NCBI GenBank assembly: GCA_015680685.1
Contig: MNCI01006653.1
Location: forward strand, 1-64,000
Source of the DNA: Gnetum montanum
Lineage: Eukaryota > Streptophyta > Gnetopsida > Gnetales > Gnetaceae
DNA: 64,000 nt
Direction of reading: 5' to 3'
Shown here one piece after another: positions 35,936 through 47,000 of this stretch. The position numbers and the translations under genes are program-made. The notes beneath the pieces were generated by a model. That model was not told the origin of the DNA and did not search any database. It saw only the letters and a program-made list of their open reading frames with translations. How positions within the stretch are numbered: the first letter of the stretch is position 1; each line of letters opens with the position of its first letter.

Positions 35936-36172
35936 CTTTAGTTTTTAATGTTTAAAGTGATTAAGTGCCAAATTTATCATAGAAAAACATGTATATTAGA
36001 AAAAAAGCCATGTAATGTTATTTCTTTCATTAAAATTAAAATATCATAAGTTAAATAAGAATTTTATCTAATTTGTTTTAAATGGATTAATGAGAAGATG
36101 TTGTTTTAGCCCCTTCCTCACATGTTTTCAAGTCTCTTTATTCATTACGAATGTGCTATACATCATATCCGG
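35936..36172. other. Left flank of the pararetrovirus locus
   Basis: AT-rich sequence with no recognised feature between the GYP-7 relic and the first viral segment. Confidence 0.5.
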
Positions 36173-36490
36173 AATTCTTTCAATAGAAAACTTATATTGT
36201 GCTAACAGAAATTGCCACCAAGCAAAACGTTGAAGCTTTGGAGATGGCGTAATCTTCCTTCTGAGTAAAGCAGCCAGATTTGCTGAATCCGTTCTTAATA
36301 TGAAGGGATCTTCAACTAAATAAATATGAAACTTTTCTAATCCTCTGATAGTAGCTAAAATTTCTTTTTCTGCTGGCCAATAATTTCACTCATGCTTTTG
36401 AAACGTACCTAAAGCATATGCACAAATTTCTTCATGATTCTTCGCTTCTTTTCATAAGAGAACTGCAGCCCATGCATCATAACTTGCATT
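36173..36490 (-). pseudogene. Viral segment F: RNase H fragment
   Basis: The sequence matches 45440-45760 in segment B. It encodes only part of RNase H and carries a TGA stop also present in B and C. It abuts segment A in opposite orientation. Non-functional. Confidence 0.85.
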
Positions 36491-36496
36491 ATTTAT

Positions 36497-37395
36497 ATGG
36501 ATGAAATTATGTTACACTATGATGAAGTAGAAGGTATAGAAGCATATGGTGAAAATGATGTTGAAATTCTTGTTGTAAATCCAATTCCTGATGAAAATCC
36601 AGATCCTGATAATGAATATATTAACTATTTGAATGATTATATTGAGTCTGATGCTGAAATTGTCCCTCAACTAGCAATGTTTCGATCTAATTCTGTACAA
36701 ATTAAAGAAGTAACAGAAAAAGAAGGTGAGGAATTATTGCAGTCCCAAAAGGAGATTCTTCCTTTTGCCGAAGCAATGTAGAAAAAGAAATCCTTCATTA
36801 TTGGTGAGCATAAATACTTACAGTTTCCTCAGATTCCTAAAGATGCGATTTATAAGTTTGCTAACACATTCTCTACAAGGATGTCTACCTCTAATAAGCA
36901 ATCTGAAGCAATTTTAGACATCAAAGGAAAAGGCATCAGGCCATTCTTTCTTCCTCTATTCACAGAATATGAAGTAGAAAAATAGAAATCTCAAGGGCAC
37001 AATTACATTCATATCGGACAACTCGACATATTAGTTAGTCCAAAGTTTAATTATGATATTAAAGCTGAATATGTGGTTACATTACTTGATAGCAGAGTAA
37101 TTGGTGATGGTCTTCGAACCAACCCAGAAATCGCTTGGGAAAAGGCAAAAATATGTCAATTTCAAGGAACTCTTGATGCTGATGCACTATGTGTAGTACA
37201 ACATCAACTGGATTTAGCAAATGATTTTATTACAAGTGCCTTACTAATCTGTATTGAAATTCATGTGTTGAATTACTACCAGGTTCAGTTTATGCAGCGG
37301 TTGCCTCACGTGGAACTTTTAAGTTATCTAATACTATTCTGATGAATCACAAGCTCAAATGGGGAGTTCAGTTCCCAAAGGGAAGTTAGAATTTA
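36497..37395 (+). pseudogene. Viral segment A: pre-movement-protein region and movement protein
   Basis: The open stretch 36497-36781 is acidic (D, E and P rich) and ends at a TAG. The following frame leads into the movement protein, whose core is 37073-37264: Y-x-V-T-L-L-D-S-R-V-I, then G-T-L-D-A-D-A-L and a hydrophobic strand A-L-L-I-C-I-E-I-H. This matches the 30K superfamily core that caulimovirids use for plasmodesmal transport. A one-base deletion near 37264 shifts the frame, and a further stop lies near 37387. Segment D has the same region with fewer breaks. Family assignment is by motif; homology searching would settle it. Confidence 0.7.
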
Positions 37396-38385
37396 TTGCA
37401 ATGTGGTAAAAGTATTAATGTCCTTGGTTATGTTAATTCTTTTCCTCAGATACAGGCTCTCTTACAAGAGCAAGAGTTTAAGACATATGAAAAGTCAAAG
37501 ATGAGATGGAGTCAATATCTCATCCAACAATTTGGTCGATCAGCTGTTATTACACTTGAAGCAGTACCTGTAGTTTTACCTCCAAGAAAGTTAGCCGAAA
37601 AGGACAACTCATCAAAAGAAGCAGAAGGATCTACTTCTCCAAACTTTGATACAAGAGGAACTCTTTATATGTTTCAACACAGAATTGCTATGTTCCAACA
37701 AACTTCGTACAAACAAGTTGGAGATAAAAGGTTTTTATCTGGAGGTAGATGGCCGCCTTTAGGTGCATATTCAACAACGGCATTTAAAATAGATCCACCT
37801 CAAAGTAGAGTAGACTGCAGTTATTTATTAGAACATAATGTTAGCAGTTCTTCAGAACAGCAATCAGAGATCAAGCAATTAAATTATCTACTCCATTGGA
37901 CATCTTATGCTTCTCAACATATCCAGAAGGTCGAAAATCAATTAGATGTAATTGAAGAAAAGATTGAAAAGATCAATGATGGAGTAGGAGAATTATCAAA
38001 AGAAATGTGCATACATTTACAAGCTTACAAGAAAATTCAAAAGGATCATGATGAAGCAAAAAATAGAAGACAACGACTGGCTACAACCTCTCAAGAGCAA
38101 TTGGTAAAGTTTAATGAGATTTTCACTATTGAAAATCAGATGAGACTACCTTCTCCCAACAAAGATCCTCCAAAGCCACCAGAAAAGGCTACCATTCGTA
38201 TTGATGCTCGAGATAAAGCTCTATTAGATAAGATCAAGTGTCTAATCACAAAGAAGAAAGGTAAAAAACCTGCAATAAGCATAGAACTTACTGCACCGCT
38301 AGAATCTGAAGCTTCTCCAAAGACAGATCCAAAAGAAGATCCATCAGATATTCCTTATGAACAAAGAATGATGATGGCTCGATGA
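37396..38385 (+). pseudogene. Viral segment A: movement protein C-terminus, linker and coiled coil
   Basis: A 329-codon open stretch. The first ~70 residues continue the movement protein and end in P-P-R-K. A linker with R-G-T-L-Y-M-F-Q-H-R follows. Residues about 155-230 form a strong heptad region (Q-L-D-V-I-E-E-K-I-E-K-I), predicted coiled coil, as seen in virion-associated or coat-linked regions of some caulimovirids. The C-terminus is K/P rich with S-P-K-T-D. The stretch closes at a TGA at 38383. Cleavage sites by the viral protease cannot be placed from sequence alone. Confidence 0.65.
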
Positions 38386-39320
38386 CAACCTACTCGTATG
38401 TGGCAACGACCTCCAGTTAATCCACCTCCAACTTTTTCAGCATTCCAACAATGGTCGAATTCATCGATTCCAGTAATAGATATTGATTATCTACCTCCTA
38501 AAGAAGTTTTGCATGCATTAAGATTATGGGTTGATCAACTAAGAGTTGCTATGCATTTATTAGCCCTCAATTAAAGAACAACCATTATTGGTGCATTTAC
38601 CAGAGCTGCTGGAAAAATTAGACATTGGTGGGAAAGTGCTACTACTGAGCGACAAGAACAGTTACTGCAAACAGGTTTGCATGGCGTCTTTGTTGCACTA
38701 GTTATAGAATTTACTGTTGATTTGTTCTCAAAATTAAGACTTAAAGATAATTTTCCACTCAGTTAGAGAAAGTTAACAGATTTAAGATATTTTGAACAGT
38801 TTAGTGTAGAATACAGTAATGAAGTATACAGACTTGCTTTACATAGAGATCATATGATAAATTTCCTATATCTAGGAAGTTTACTGGCAAAATTAGGCCA
38901 GATAGTTTTATATAAAGCTCTTGAAAAGAAAATAGATATCAGTTTAACTTATTTTCCTGATGTAGTACATATGGTTAGACAAGAATTACAGTGTGCACGT
39001 TATAATGTTTCTTTGCAAAGATTATTACCTAGTGTAGAAGTATGCTATAACCTTGATGGTGTTGATTCTTTTGGACCTCCTGCTAGAGCTCCAGAAAAAA
39101 GGAGAAAGTTCAAATGCAGATTAGTCCAGCTTCCAAAGTTTCGCACGCTTTATTCAAAGCCGACAGCCAAGGTTCTTTGCTAGAAAAAGGAAAGGCCCAA
39201 AAGGCCGAAGATCTGTTACATGTTATACATGTAAAAGACAAGGTCATTATGCATATGAATGTCCTGACAAATGACCCAAGAGTAGTGCAAAGATCAAAGC
39301 TTTCTTCGAAAACAATCCTA
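38386..39320 (+). pseudogene. Viral segment A: coat protein with CCHC zinc knuckle
   Basis: The frame contains L-R-L-W-V-D-Q-L, then I-R-H-W-W-E-S-A and L-R-Y-F-E-Q-F, followed by L-H-R-D-H-M-I-N-F-L, a plausible coat-protein core. A basic stretch (K-R-R-K-F-K) precedes the knuckle C-x2-C-x4-H-x4-C at 39221-39262. Order matches badnavirus, tungrovirus and petuvirus-type coat proteins, where the knuckle binds pregenomic RNA. Stops near 38573 and 38764 and a frame change near 39180 disable it. Confidence 0.7.
39221..39262 (+). other. CCHC zinc knuckle (segment A)
   Basis: The translation reads C-Y-T-C-K-R-Q-G-H-Y-A-Y-E-C, a perfect C-x2-C-x4-H-x4-C. Segment C keeps the same motif at 47880-47921. 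Confidence 0.9.
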
Positions 39321-39328
39321 ATTATGAA

Positions 39329-40282
39329 TTGGTTGATGAACCTGATGATTGCTCCGATGATTGTTTTGAAGTAGAAATTGAGACTGAAACAGATACTTTA
39401 AGTTGCACATCTATGTCAAAACCTGAAGAAGCCAAAGGACAAAGCAACATGATGCAAGGTGTTTTAGATTTAAATATTTGTAATGAAGAATGGTTATCTA
39501 ATATTTCTCTTAATGATGATGATCCCCCATATCTGAGTCCTATTAATGAAGAAAGTTGGGAAGAATTGGAAAGATCATTAGATGCAGAAGCTAACATTTT
39601 AGACTTATCTGATAATGAACATAAGTGGGACATAGAAGAAGCTAACAAAGATCCAAGTGTCTCTTCGACATTCGGATGCAAGGAAACTCTACCTAAAGCT
39701 GGTACAGAACCAGATTCATCGTCAGATGATGAGCCTCCTTCAAAAGTTATTCAAAAGGTACCAAAATTCCTTATTACTGCTTATGTTAAAAAGTTTCCCA
39801 TTAGGAAAGAAGTTGAGTCAGCTAGACTTGCTAAACGAAAGATAGACCCCAAAATACAACATCAGATAAAACACTTATTGTCCTTACAAAGTGTTCTTCT
39901 TATTCCAATCAAGCTAGCAGTAGATGGAGATAAAAAATGGCGAAAATATCAAGCATTTGTTGATACTGGTGCTACATTAAATTTTTGTCATAAGGATGTT
40001 CTTGAAAAATGGGAAGAAAATACAAAACCAGTCAAATTAAAGACTATGAATGGAACAAGAACTTTATCTCATTTTGCATTTAATATTTCAATATCTCTAA
40101 ATGATGAATATGTAGGCACAACCAATTTTGTGCAAGTTTCAGATAGTGGTTTTGATATTGGACTTGGTGCACATTTCATGGATAGTATTAGTCCTTATAC
40201 TATTGGTCAAGAAATGGTAGTTTGTTCTTCTCCTTTCCAAGATTCAAGACTAAAGATAATAGTTGCAAGAATCCCTGCTTAG
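39329..40282 (+). pseudogene. Viral segment A: acidic linker and aspartic protease
   Basis: A 317-codon open stretch. The first ~130 residues are acidic (D/E/S rich). The protease follows with the catalytic D-T-G-A at residue 212 (near 39962) in the setting F-V-D-T-G-A-T-L-N-F, and a downstream I-G-L-G-A-H-F strand. It is the retropepsin-like enzyme that would process the polyprotein. The stretch ends at a TAG near 40280 and RT follows after more stops. Confidence 0.85.
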
Positions 40283-40559
40283 TTACACAAAAGCAAACAT
40301 CCTCAAATCAAGCACATTAATCAAAATCCAAGTATTTCCAAAATTGTTTCACAGTTTGAAATGGAAGAAATAGCAAGTGCAAAGTATAAAGGTATAAAAT
40401 AGTTAAAGAAAGCTCAGATAGATCTAACAACAGAAGAAGATCAGTTAGTTCCAAGCTTTCATGAATTATTAAAATGCTGCTGTGATCATCCATTAGAATT
40501 TTGGGATCAACATAGTCCAGTAGCCTATATTCCTACAGTACATAATATTCCTGTACAAA

Positions 40560-41278
40560 TCCAGTAGATATTATTAAATCCAATGGACACCGAAGAAATT
40601 GGTAAAAAATTAGATGAGTTTCTAAAGAAAGGTTTGATTCAGACATCTCAGTCTAACTATTCCTATTCAAGTTTTATTGTCAGAAATCATGCAGAAATCA
40701 AGAGATGAAAAGCTAGAATGGTAATTAATTACATTCCCCTGAATGCGGTTACCATTGGTATTAAATGGCCTCTACCAAATAAAGATAGTTTGATTCAGAA
40801 AGTTGCAACAAAATCATACTTCAGTAAGTTTGATTGTAAGTCCGGATATCACCAAATCAAGATAGCTGAAGAAGATCAGCATAAAACAGCTTTTAGTACA
40901 CCTCAAGGATTGTTCGAATGGACAGTAATGCCTTTTGGTTTAAAAAATGCCCCATCTCAGTTTCAGCATAGAATGGATTCAGTATTTGGCAAATATCAAG
41001 ACTTTATTGCAAATTATATTGATGATTTCTTAATATTTTCTGATACTATTTCAGATCATGTGAATCATTTATCACAATTTGCTAAACTCTGCAAAAGGCA
41101 TGGAATAGGTTTATCCAAGGATCCAAAGAAGTTTCAAATCAAAAAAAGAGAAATTAAATTCTTAGGTGTTCAGCTAAAAAATGGAAATATATATATGCAA
41201 CCTCATGTTCTTCAGAAGATTGTATAGTTTCTAGATAAATTAAAAAGTAAAGATCAGTGTTTACAGTTTTTAGGCTAC
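40560..41278 (+). pseudogene. Viral segment A: reverse transcriptase
   Basis: Open mainly at 40718-41227. Motifs in order: P-L-P-N-K-D, F-D-C-K-S-G-Y-H-Q-I, A-F-S-T-P-Q-G-L-F-E-W, M-P-F-G-L-K-N-A-P, and the catalytic Y-I-D-D at 41015-41026 followed by F-L-I-F-S. These are typical of Caulimoviridae RT, which copies pregenomic RNA in the cytoplasm. The catalytic box is intact, but stops before 40718 and at 41225-41227 break the frame. Confidence 0.9.
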
Positions 41279-41980
41279 GTGAATTATGTTTCAAAGCATA
41301 TTGAAAAATTTAGTGATAAAACAACAGAGATTCGTTGGTGTAAAAACCAAACTCCTTTCATATGGACAAGCAAGGCTTCAGCTGAAGTTATTCAACTAAC
41401 AAAGGAATGTCAACAATTATTGTCGTTGACACCAATCTTAAAGGGTCCTTTTGTATTAAATACTGATGCAAGTTATGATGCATGGGCTACAGTTCTCTTA
41501 CGAAAAGAAGCGAAGAATCATGAAGAAATTTGTGCATATGCTTCAGGTACGTTTCAAAAGCATGAGTTAAATTATTGGCTAGCAGAAAAAGAAATTTTAG
41601 TTGCTATCAGAGTATTAGAAAAGTTTCATATTTATTTAGTTGAAGATCCCTTCATATTAAGAACAGATTCAGCAAATCTGGCTGCTTTACTCAAAAGGAA
41701 GATTACGCCATCTTCAAAGCTTCAGCATTTTTCTTGGTGGCAATTTCTGTTAGCACAATATAAGTTTTCTATTGAAAGAATTCCTGGTCTGGTTAATTTC
41801 TTACCTGATGCCCTCACTAGAGAACTTAAACCACAAATCAAGATGATGCAAAATTTTCCTGAAGAAACTAGTTCATCCCAGAATCCCTTACAAGATCAAG
41901 AAGATTGGATTGCTTGGCCACTTTTAACTCTTGAAGAAAGGGTTAAATGGTGTAGATCAATTACTAAGTATTTTCCGTAG
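41279..41980 (+). pseudogene. Viral segment A: RNase H
   Basis: A 233-codon open stretch. It begins with the RT connection region (Y-V-S-K-H-I-E-K-F) and carries RNase H with N-T-D-A-S-Y-D (D63), a downstream E in E-K-E-I-L and the R-T-D-S-A-N-L strand, ending at the conserved D-A-L-T-R-E. It would degrade RNA in the replication hybrid. A TAG ends the stretch; at the same place segments B and C read through into the C-terminal extension. Confidence 0.88.
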
Positions 41981-42445
41981 GAATCTGCTATGAGTACTAG
42001 TAAGCAGTATCCAACAGTTGATTTCTTTATCAACATGGCAGGACAAATTGATTGCCTAATCAACAATCTACGATGGAGTAGATTGGAACCCAAGATCCTT
42101 GGTCATCTCCAACAAATGGAAGTTCTAGATAATCTTCTCATCACTAGAAGACCATTATTTGCTAATGATAATGCCCACTGTTACCTCAACAGACTGATTA
42201 GTACTAATCAATGGGAATCTAAATTATGTGTTGCTTTTCAGCAAATTAATCTCTTTGATCAAATATCTTGGTATGAAAATGAGCAACTAATGCCCAAGCA
42301 AGTTTTGCCGCTAGAAGAAGTGTCAACATCTCTAGCTACCATCCTGTCAGAGTTATCCAAACTCATCAAGGATTGTGACGATTGCCAAAAGACATGTGCC
42401 AAAATCTGTAGCATACACAAGGCGATACTTAAGGCGATCAACTAA
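41981..42445 (+). pseudogene. Viral segment A: C-terminal extension after RNase H
   Basis: A 151-codon stretch (41990-42445) in the RNase H frame closes with TAA at 42443. It has T-V-D-F-F-I-N-M-A-G, a R-W-S-R-L-E-P-K-I-L-G-H-L-Q-Q helix and a Leu-rich C-terminal helix with D-C-D-D-C. The same region is present in B and C, so it belongs to the viral unit. I recognise no family; it occupies the place where some caulimovirids encode extra C-terminal products. Confidence 0.6.
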
Positions 42446-42500
42446 GGTGCGAAGAGATAAGGATGAAGATGTAAACTTGTAGATAAGAATGTCAAGTCAT

Positions 42501-42522
42501 GAGAAGGAATATATTCCTTCTC
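42501..42522. promoter_or_regulatory. Perfect 22-bp palindrome upstream of the viral TATA box
   Basis: GAGAAGGAATA is followed directly by its exact reverse complement, with 26 bp between the palindrome and the TATA box. B (44703-44722) and C (51173-51192) keep a 20-bp version. Retention in all three copies suggests a functional site in the virus. Confidence 0.8.
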
Positions 42523-42893
42523 CTTTGTCTTGTAATGGCCTCTCCAACTATAAATAAGAGGCTCCCCCTTCTGTATAGAGCATGTACAAGAAGTGTTATG
42601 GGAAAAAAATGGAGTCTATTATACTAGTCTCTACTAGAGTCTGCAAGTTTGCAAGTTTCCTAGTTTTCTTGTTTGTTGCAATCCATGAGTCTGTGAGTGT
42701 GTAAAAATGAGTAAAGATGATGTTCATCACTGTTTGATGATCATAGCTCTTGTTATAATGTTGTTATGTTATCTTACTGCAATTCTGCTATACTTTGCTG
42801 AACGATTTATGCATCTGTTTATCCACTCTACTTAAAATCACTTCCTACATATTGGCTTTTATTCTGCTATGAGTGTTGTGTTCTTGTGTTCCG

Positions 42894-42938
42894 CCTGGTT
42901 GCACCGATTTGTCTCTTGATTAGGTGTACCCAACCAGG
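42894..42938 (+). other. Stem-loop in the viral leader
   Basis: CCTGGTTG (42894-42901) pairs perfectly with CAACCAGG (42931-42938) around a 29-base loop. The same arms are visible in segment C (about 51567-51611). A structured leader is common in pararetroviruses; no role is shown here. Confidence 0.55.
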
Positions 42939-43214
42939 AACCTAAGTCAAGAAAGGTTATTGACAATCATCTGAGAGATTTAGCTAGGAACAGTCCGTAC
43001 GCTATGCTCCGTCCTAAGAAGCACCAAAGAGAGAAAGCACGCTATTGATGTTGAGCTGCATTTTCCATATCATGGATTTACTATGGCTTGCTGAGTCTTC
43101 CGGAATGTCCCGTCAAACATCCTGTTTACGCTTTGATTCTCCAATTAGGTTTCATGCAAACTTGAGGCAAGCTCTATGTATGCTTGTAGTGGCTCGTGAG
43201 TCACACCCCCATAA

Positions 43215-43227
43215 TGGTATCACAGCC
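43215..43227 (+). other. Viral primer binding site, tRNA-iMet type (segment A)
   Basis: TGGTATCACAGCC differs by one base from the tRNA-iMet complement TGGTATCAGAGCC. It marks where minus-strand DNA synthesis starts and is base 1 of the map by convention in caulimovirids. Confidence 0.85.
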
Positions 43228-43998
43228 TCTAGCTTTGAAGGACTTTTTGATGCAGATATCCCTCTTCCAATGCCACCACAGAATTGCCAAGATAACAATT
43301 TTCAGTTTGATCCCGAATGGCCACACTAGCATCTGAACAATGAGACTTGCTGGTTTGATCTTGAATGGCACTATGAGAAAATGAAAGCTTCAAACTATGC
43401 TACTGTTGCGGAAACTCTGTATGATAAATACTCCAGGTATCTTACTATTGAAAGTTTTGGTGCTTTATATTGGCATACATTAAGGAAACCTGCTATAGAA
43501 AGAATAGCTTTGTTTTCTAACTTTTATTGGACTATGGGAAGTTGTATAGCTTCTACTCCTAATCTTATGACTAAGCTAGCCCCTGTAACAAAACCCTTGT
43601 TTCGTTGTAATACTATCCTTACCATTTTTCCAAAACCTAATGAAATCCATATGCCCTGTCCTGTATCAAAACCTTGTACTACAGTAATCTTTGAAATAGG
43701 TGATTCTGATTCTGATACAGAAATGCCTGAATCTTTACCTCTTACCCAAGTTGAGGCTTATGATAAATTTGGACGTTGTTATTTATACCTTCTGGATCAT
43801 CCACAAACCTATCCAGACCCTAACCCAGTTCCAGGTCCTTTTGAAGAAGAAGATCAATGTCTACTTGACTATGCTACCCAGACTAAAAGCTGAATCCTTG
43901 AAGACATTAGTACTCCTATCTATGATCAGAATACTGAAGCACAAAGGCAAGCTGTTGAAAATGTTTATTTTTATCAACAAATCATGCGGATGATGACA
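43228..43998 (+). pseudogene. Viral segment A: N-terminal part of the polyprotein frame
   Basis: Downstream of the primer site one frame is open from about 43236 with one stop near 43327, then open for 170 codons (43381-43893) and on to about 43998 after a TGA. It is rich in P, D, E and aromatic residues (H-P-Q-T-Y-P-D-P-N-P) and has no recognised domain. It ends at the inversion junction with segment B. The next viral sequence in order starts at 36497, at the other end of A, which shows that A is circularly permuted. Confidence 0.6.
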
Positions 43999-44000
43999 TA

Positions 44001-47000
44001 GAAACCATTATGGGGGTGTGAATCACAAGCCACTGCAAGCATACGCAGAGCTTGCCTCAAGTTCGTATGAAACCTAATTGGAGAATCAAAGCGCAAAAAA
44101 GATGACCGACGGGAAGTTCTGGAAGACTCAGCAGGCCATAGCAAATCCATGATATGGCAAATGCAGCTCAACATCAACAACGCACTTTCTCTCTTTGGAG
44201 CTTCTCTGGACGGAGCACAGCGTACGGACTATTCCCAGCTAAATCTCTCAGATGATGATCAATAACCTTTTTTGACTTAGGTTCCCGGTTGGGTACACCT
44301 AATCAAGAGACAAATTGGCACAACCAGGCAGAACACAAGAACACAACACTCATAGCAGAATAAAAGCCAATATGCAGGAAGTGATTTTAAGTAGAGCGGA
44401 TAAACAGATGCATAAATCGTTCAGCAAAGTATAGTAGAATTGCAGTAAGATAACATAACAACATTATAACAAGACCTATGATCATCAAACAGCAACGAAC
44501 ATCATCTTCACTCATTTTTACACACTCACAGACTCATGGATTGCAACAAACAAGAAAAGTAGGAAACTTGCAAACTTGCAGACTCTAGTAGAGACTAGTA
44601 CAATAGACTCCATATTTTTTGCCCATAACACTTCTTCTCCATGCTCTATATAGGAGGGGGAGCCCCTTATTTATATCTGGAGAGGACATTACAAGACAAA
44701 GGAGAAGGAATATATTCCTTCTAATGACTCGACATTCTTATCTACAAGTTGACGTCTTCATCCTTATCTCTTCGCACCTTAGTTGATCGCCTTAAGTATC
44801 GCCTTGTGTACGCTACAGATTTTGGCACATGTCTTCTAGCAATCGTCACAATCCTTGATGAGTTTGGATAACTCTGACAGGATGGTAGCTAGAGATGTTG
44901 ACACTTCTTCTGGCAGCAAAGCTTGCTTGGGCATTAGTTGCTCATTTTCATACCAAGATATCTTATCAAAGAGATTAATTCGCTGAAAAGCAACACATAA
45001 TTTAGATTCCCATTAATTAGTACTAATCAGTCTGTTGAGGTAACAGTGGGCATTATCATTAGAAAATAATGGTCCTCTAGTGATGAGAAGATTATCTAGA
45101 ACTTACATTTGTTGGAGATGACCAAGGATCTTTGGTTCCAATCTACTCCATCGTAGATTGTTGATTAGGTAATTAATTCGTCCTGCCATGTTGATAAAGA
45201 AATCAACTGTTGGATACTCCTTACTAGTACTCATAGTAGATTCCTGCGGAAAATACTTAGTAATTGATCTACACCATTTAACACTTTCTTCAAGAGTTAA
45301 AAGTAGCCAAGCAATCCAATCTTCTTGATCTTGTAAAGGATTCTGGGATGAACTAGTTTCTTCAGGCAAAGTTTGCACCATCTTGATTTGTGGTTTAAGT
45401 TCTCTAGTGAGGGCATCAGTTAAGAAATTAACCGGACCAAGAATTCTTTCAATAGAAAACTTATATTGTACTAACAGAAATTGCCACCAAGAAAAATGCT
45501 GAAGCTTTGGAGATGGCGTAATCTTCCTTCTGAGTAAAGCAGCCAGATTTGCTGAATCTATTCTTAATATGAAGGGATCTTCAACTAAATAAATATGAAA
45601 CTTTTCTAATCTTCTGATAGCAGCTAAAATTTCCTTTTCTGCTGGCCAATAATTTAACTCATGCTTTTGAAACGTACCTGAATCATATGCACAAATTTCT
45701 TCATGATTCTTCACTTCTTTTCATAAGAGCACTGTAGCCCATGCATCATAACTTGCATCAGTATTTAATACAAAAGGACCCTTTAAGATTGGTGTCAATG
45801 GCAGTAATTGTTGACATTCCTTTTTTAGCTAAATAACTCGAGCTGAAGCCTTGCTTGTCCATATGAAAGGAGTTTGGTTTTTACACCAACGAATCTCTGT
45901 TGTTTTATCACTAAATTTTTCAATATGCTTTGAAACATAATTCACACAGCCGAAAAACCTTAAACACTGATCTTTACTTTCTAATTTATCTGGAAACTGT
46001 ACAATCCTTTGAAGAACATGAGGTTGCATATATATATTTCCATTTTTTAACTGAACACCTAAGAATTCAATTTCTCTTTTTCCGATTTGAAACTTCTTTG
46101 GATCTTTGGATAAACCTATTCCATGCCTTTTACAGAGTTTAGCAACTTGTGATAAATGATTCACATGATCTGAAATAGTATCAAAAAATATTAATAAATC
46201 ATCAATATAATTTGCAATAAAATTATGATAATTGCCGAATACTGAATCCATTCTATGCTGAAACTGTGATGGAGAATTTTTTAGACCAAAAGTAATTACT
46301 ATCCATTCGAACAATCCTTGAGGTGTACTGAAAGCTATTTTATGCCGATCTTCTTCAGCTATCTTGATTTACTGATATCCGGACTTACAATCAAACATAC
46401 TAAAGTATGATTTTGCTGCAACTTTCTGAATCAAACTATCTTTATTTGGTAGAGGCCATTTAATACCAATGGTAACCGCATTCAAGGGAATGTAATTAAT
46501 TACCATTTTAGCTTTTCCTCTCTTGATTTCTGCATGATTTCTGAAAATAAAACTTGAATAGGAATAGTTAGACTGAGATGTCTGAATCAAACCTTTCTTT
46601 AGAAACTCATCTACTTGTTTACCAATTTCTTCGGTGTCCATTGGATTTAATAATATCTACTGGCTTTGTACAGGAATATTATGTACTGTAGGAATATAGG
46701 CTACTGGACTATGTTGATCCCAAAATTCTAATGGATGATCATAGCAGCATTCTAATAATTCATGAAAGCTTGGAACTAATTGATCTTCTTCTGTTGTTAG
46801 ATCTATCTGAGCTTTCTTTAACTATTTTATACCTTTATACTTTGCACTTGCTATTTCTTCCATTTCAAACTGTGAAACAATTTTGGAAATACTTGGATTT
46901 TGATTGATGTGCTTGATTTGAGGATGTTTTCTTTTGTGTAACTGAGCAGGGATTCTTACAACTATTATCTTTAGTCTTGGATCTTGGAAAGGAGAAGAAC

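Larger units (their letters stand above)
42446..43214 (+). promoter_or_regulatory. Viral intergenic region: promoter and leader (segment A)
   Basis: The region follows the last stop and precedes the primer site. It contains a 22-bp perfect palindrome (42501-42522), a TATA box TATAAATA (42549-42556) and about 640 bp from TATA to the primer site, which would be the pregenomic RNA leader. This is the usual caulimovirid layout for the 35S-type promoter. Equivalent regions lie in B (44008-44790, -) and C (51115-51887, +). Confidence 0.75.

Noticed and set aside
39322-39681. Minus-strand 119-codon Ser/Leu-rich frame opposite the acidic linker, also at 47981-48352
   Set aside because: It is an antisense shadow of a D/E/S-rich coding stretch.
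36493-43998. Possibility of an intact, replication-competent integrated virus
   Set aside because: Several stops and at least one frameshift interrupt the polyprotein frame in this copy, and the other segments are partial.
43999-44668. Reading the inverted leader copies (42560-43220 and 44001-44670) as LTRs
   Set aside because: They are in opposite orientation and carry a viral leader; LTRs would be direct repeats with TG...CA ends.
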